Shown here: positions 48,441 to 48,553 of the stretch, piece after piece
Numbering within the stretch: position 1 is the first letter of the stretch
Layout of the letters: each line of letters begins with the position of its first letter
Assembly (NCBI GenBank): GCA_016630955.3
Contig: WOCF03000020.1
Coordinates: forward strand, 1-48,553
Direction: 5' to 3'
DNA length: 48,553 bases
Origin: Didymella arachidicola
Taxonomy: Eukaryota; Ascomycota; Dothideomycetes; Pleosporales; Didymellaceae
Translations under genes and position numbers: made by a program
Notes under the pieces: model-generated
Told to the model about the DNA's origin: nothing
The model's input: only the letters and a program-made list of their open reading frames with translations
Database searches by the model: none

Positions 48441-48553
48441 GGGTTAGGGTTAGGGTTAGGGTTAGGGTTAGGGTTAGGGTTAGGGTTAGGGTTAGGGTTA
48501 GGGTTAGGGTTAGGGTTAGGGTTAGGGTTAGGGTTAGGGTTAGGGTTAGGGTT
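48441..48553 (+). repeat. Telomere, (TTAGGG)n
   Basis: About 19 perfect units of GGGTTA/TTAGGG to the end of the window, G-rich strand 5'-3' toward the end, so this is a true right chromosome end. The junction base context is CCGTCGAT|GGGTTAGGG. Confidence 0.98.

Noticed and set aside
48441..48553. Interstitial telomere repeat
   Set aside because: Perfect repeats run to the window end in the outward orientation, so it is taken as the real chromosome end.

Overview
The window is the right-hand end of a chromosome from a filamentous ascomycete (Pezizomycotina; class not resolved). It ends in about 19 TTAGGG repeats on the G-rich strand (48441-48553). Host genes carry 50-90 nt spliceosomal introns with clear GT..CTAAC..AG signals. 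Several stretches are AT-rich with CpA-to-TpA decay, the signature of repeat-induced point mutation (RIP), and Fot1/pogo, Tc1, Gypsy and Copia elements are nested in one another. I saw no rRNA, tRNA or CRISPR.

Layout. 1-5651: the tail of a pogo transposase, then a degenerate minus-strand Ty1/Copia element with 122-bp LTRs. 5652-8433: a small host island with a truncated vanillyl-alcohol-oxidase-like gene divergent from an intact lignostilbene-dioxygenase-type carotenoid oxygenase, then the 3' end of a PTH11/rhodopsin-like membrane protein gene. 8434-13684: a two-gene Tc1-type DD34E transposon inserted in that last gene and itself carrying a pogo element (11733-13596). 13687-19287: a second host island with a BBE-type FAD oxidase and a six-exon C2H2/Fungal_trans regulator. 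19288-35820: a transposon cluster with a truncated pogo, a 7.1-kb chromodomain Gypsy (intact -1 frameshift site, antisense extra ORF), two RIP-destroyed pogo relics, a pogo of another subfamily with three CAA-to-TAA stops, and two apparently identical intact pogo elements in inverted orientation around a MITE remnant.

35838-48553 is the most interesting part. It begins with a short telomere-like tract that matches the true telomere junction at the other end. It then holds an array of TTGCCCC/GGGGCAA palindromes, a broken gene for a ParB/sulfiredoxin-fold-like protein, another copy of the palindrome, and two tandem paralogous genes running toward the telomere. The second is a telomere-linked RecQ helicase (TLH). 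In both, the large region outside the helicase carries what looks like a tyrosine-recombinase signature (R..K..R..H/R..Y), most complete in the first gene. Minisatellites, a duplicated hairpin block and the telomere follow.

How it may work together (inference): the terminal 12.7 kb could be a subtelomeric module, perhaps a telomere-associated mobile element, coding for a recombinase-like protein, a recombinase-helicase fusion and a ParB-like DNA-binding protein, with palindromic sites and telomere-junction sequence at both ends. None of these activities is demonstrated by sequence alone.
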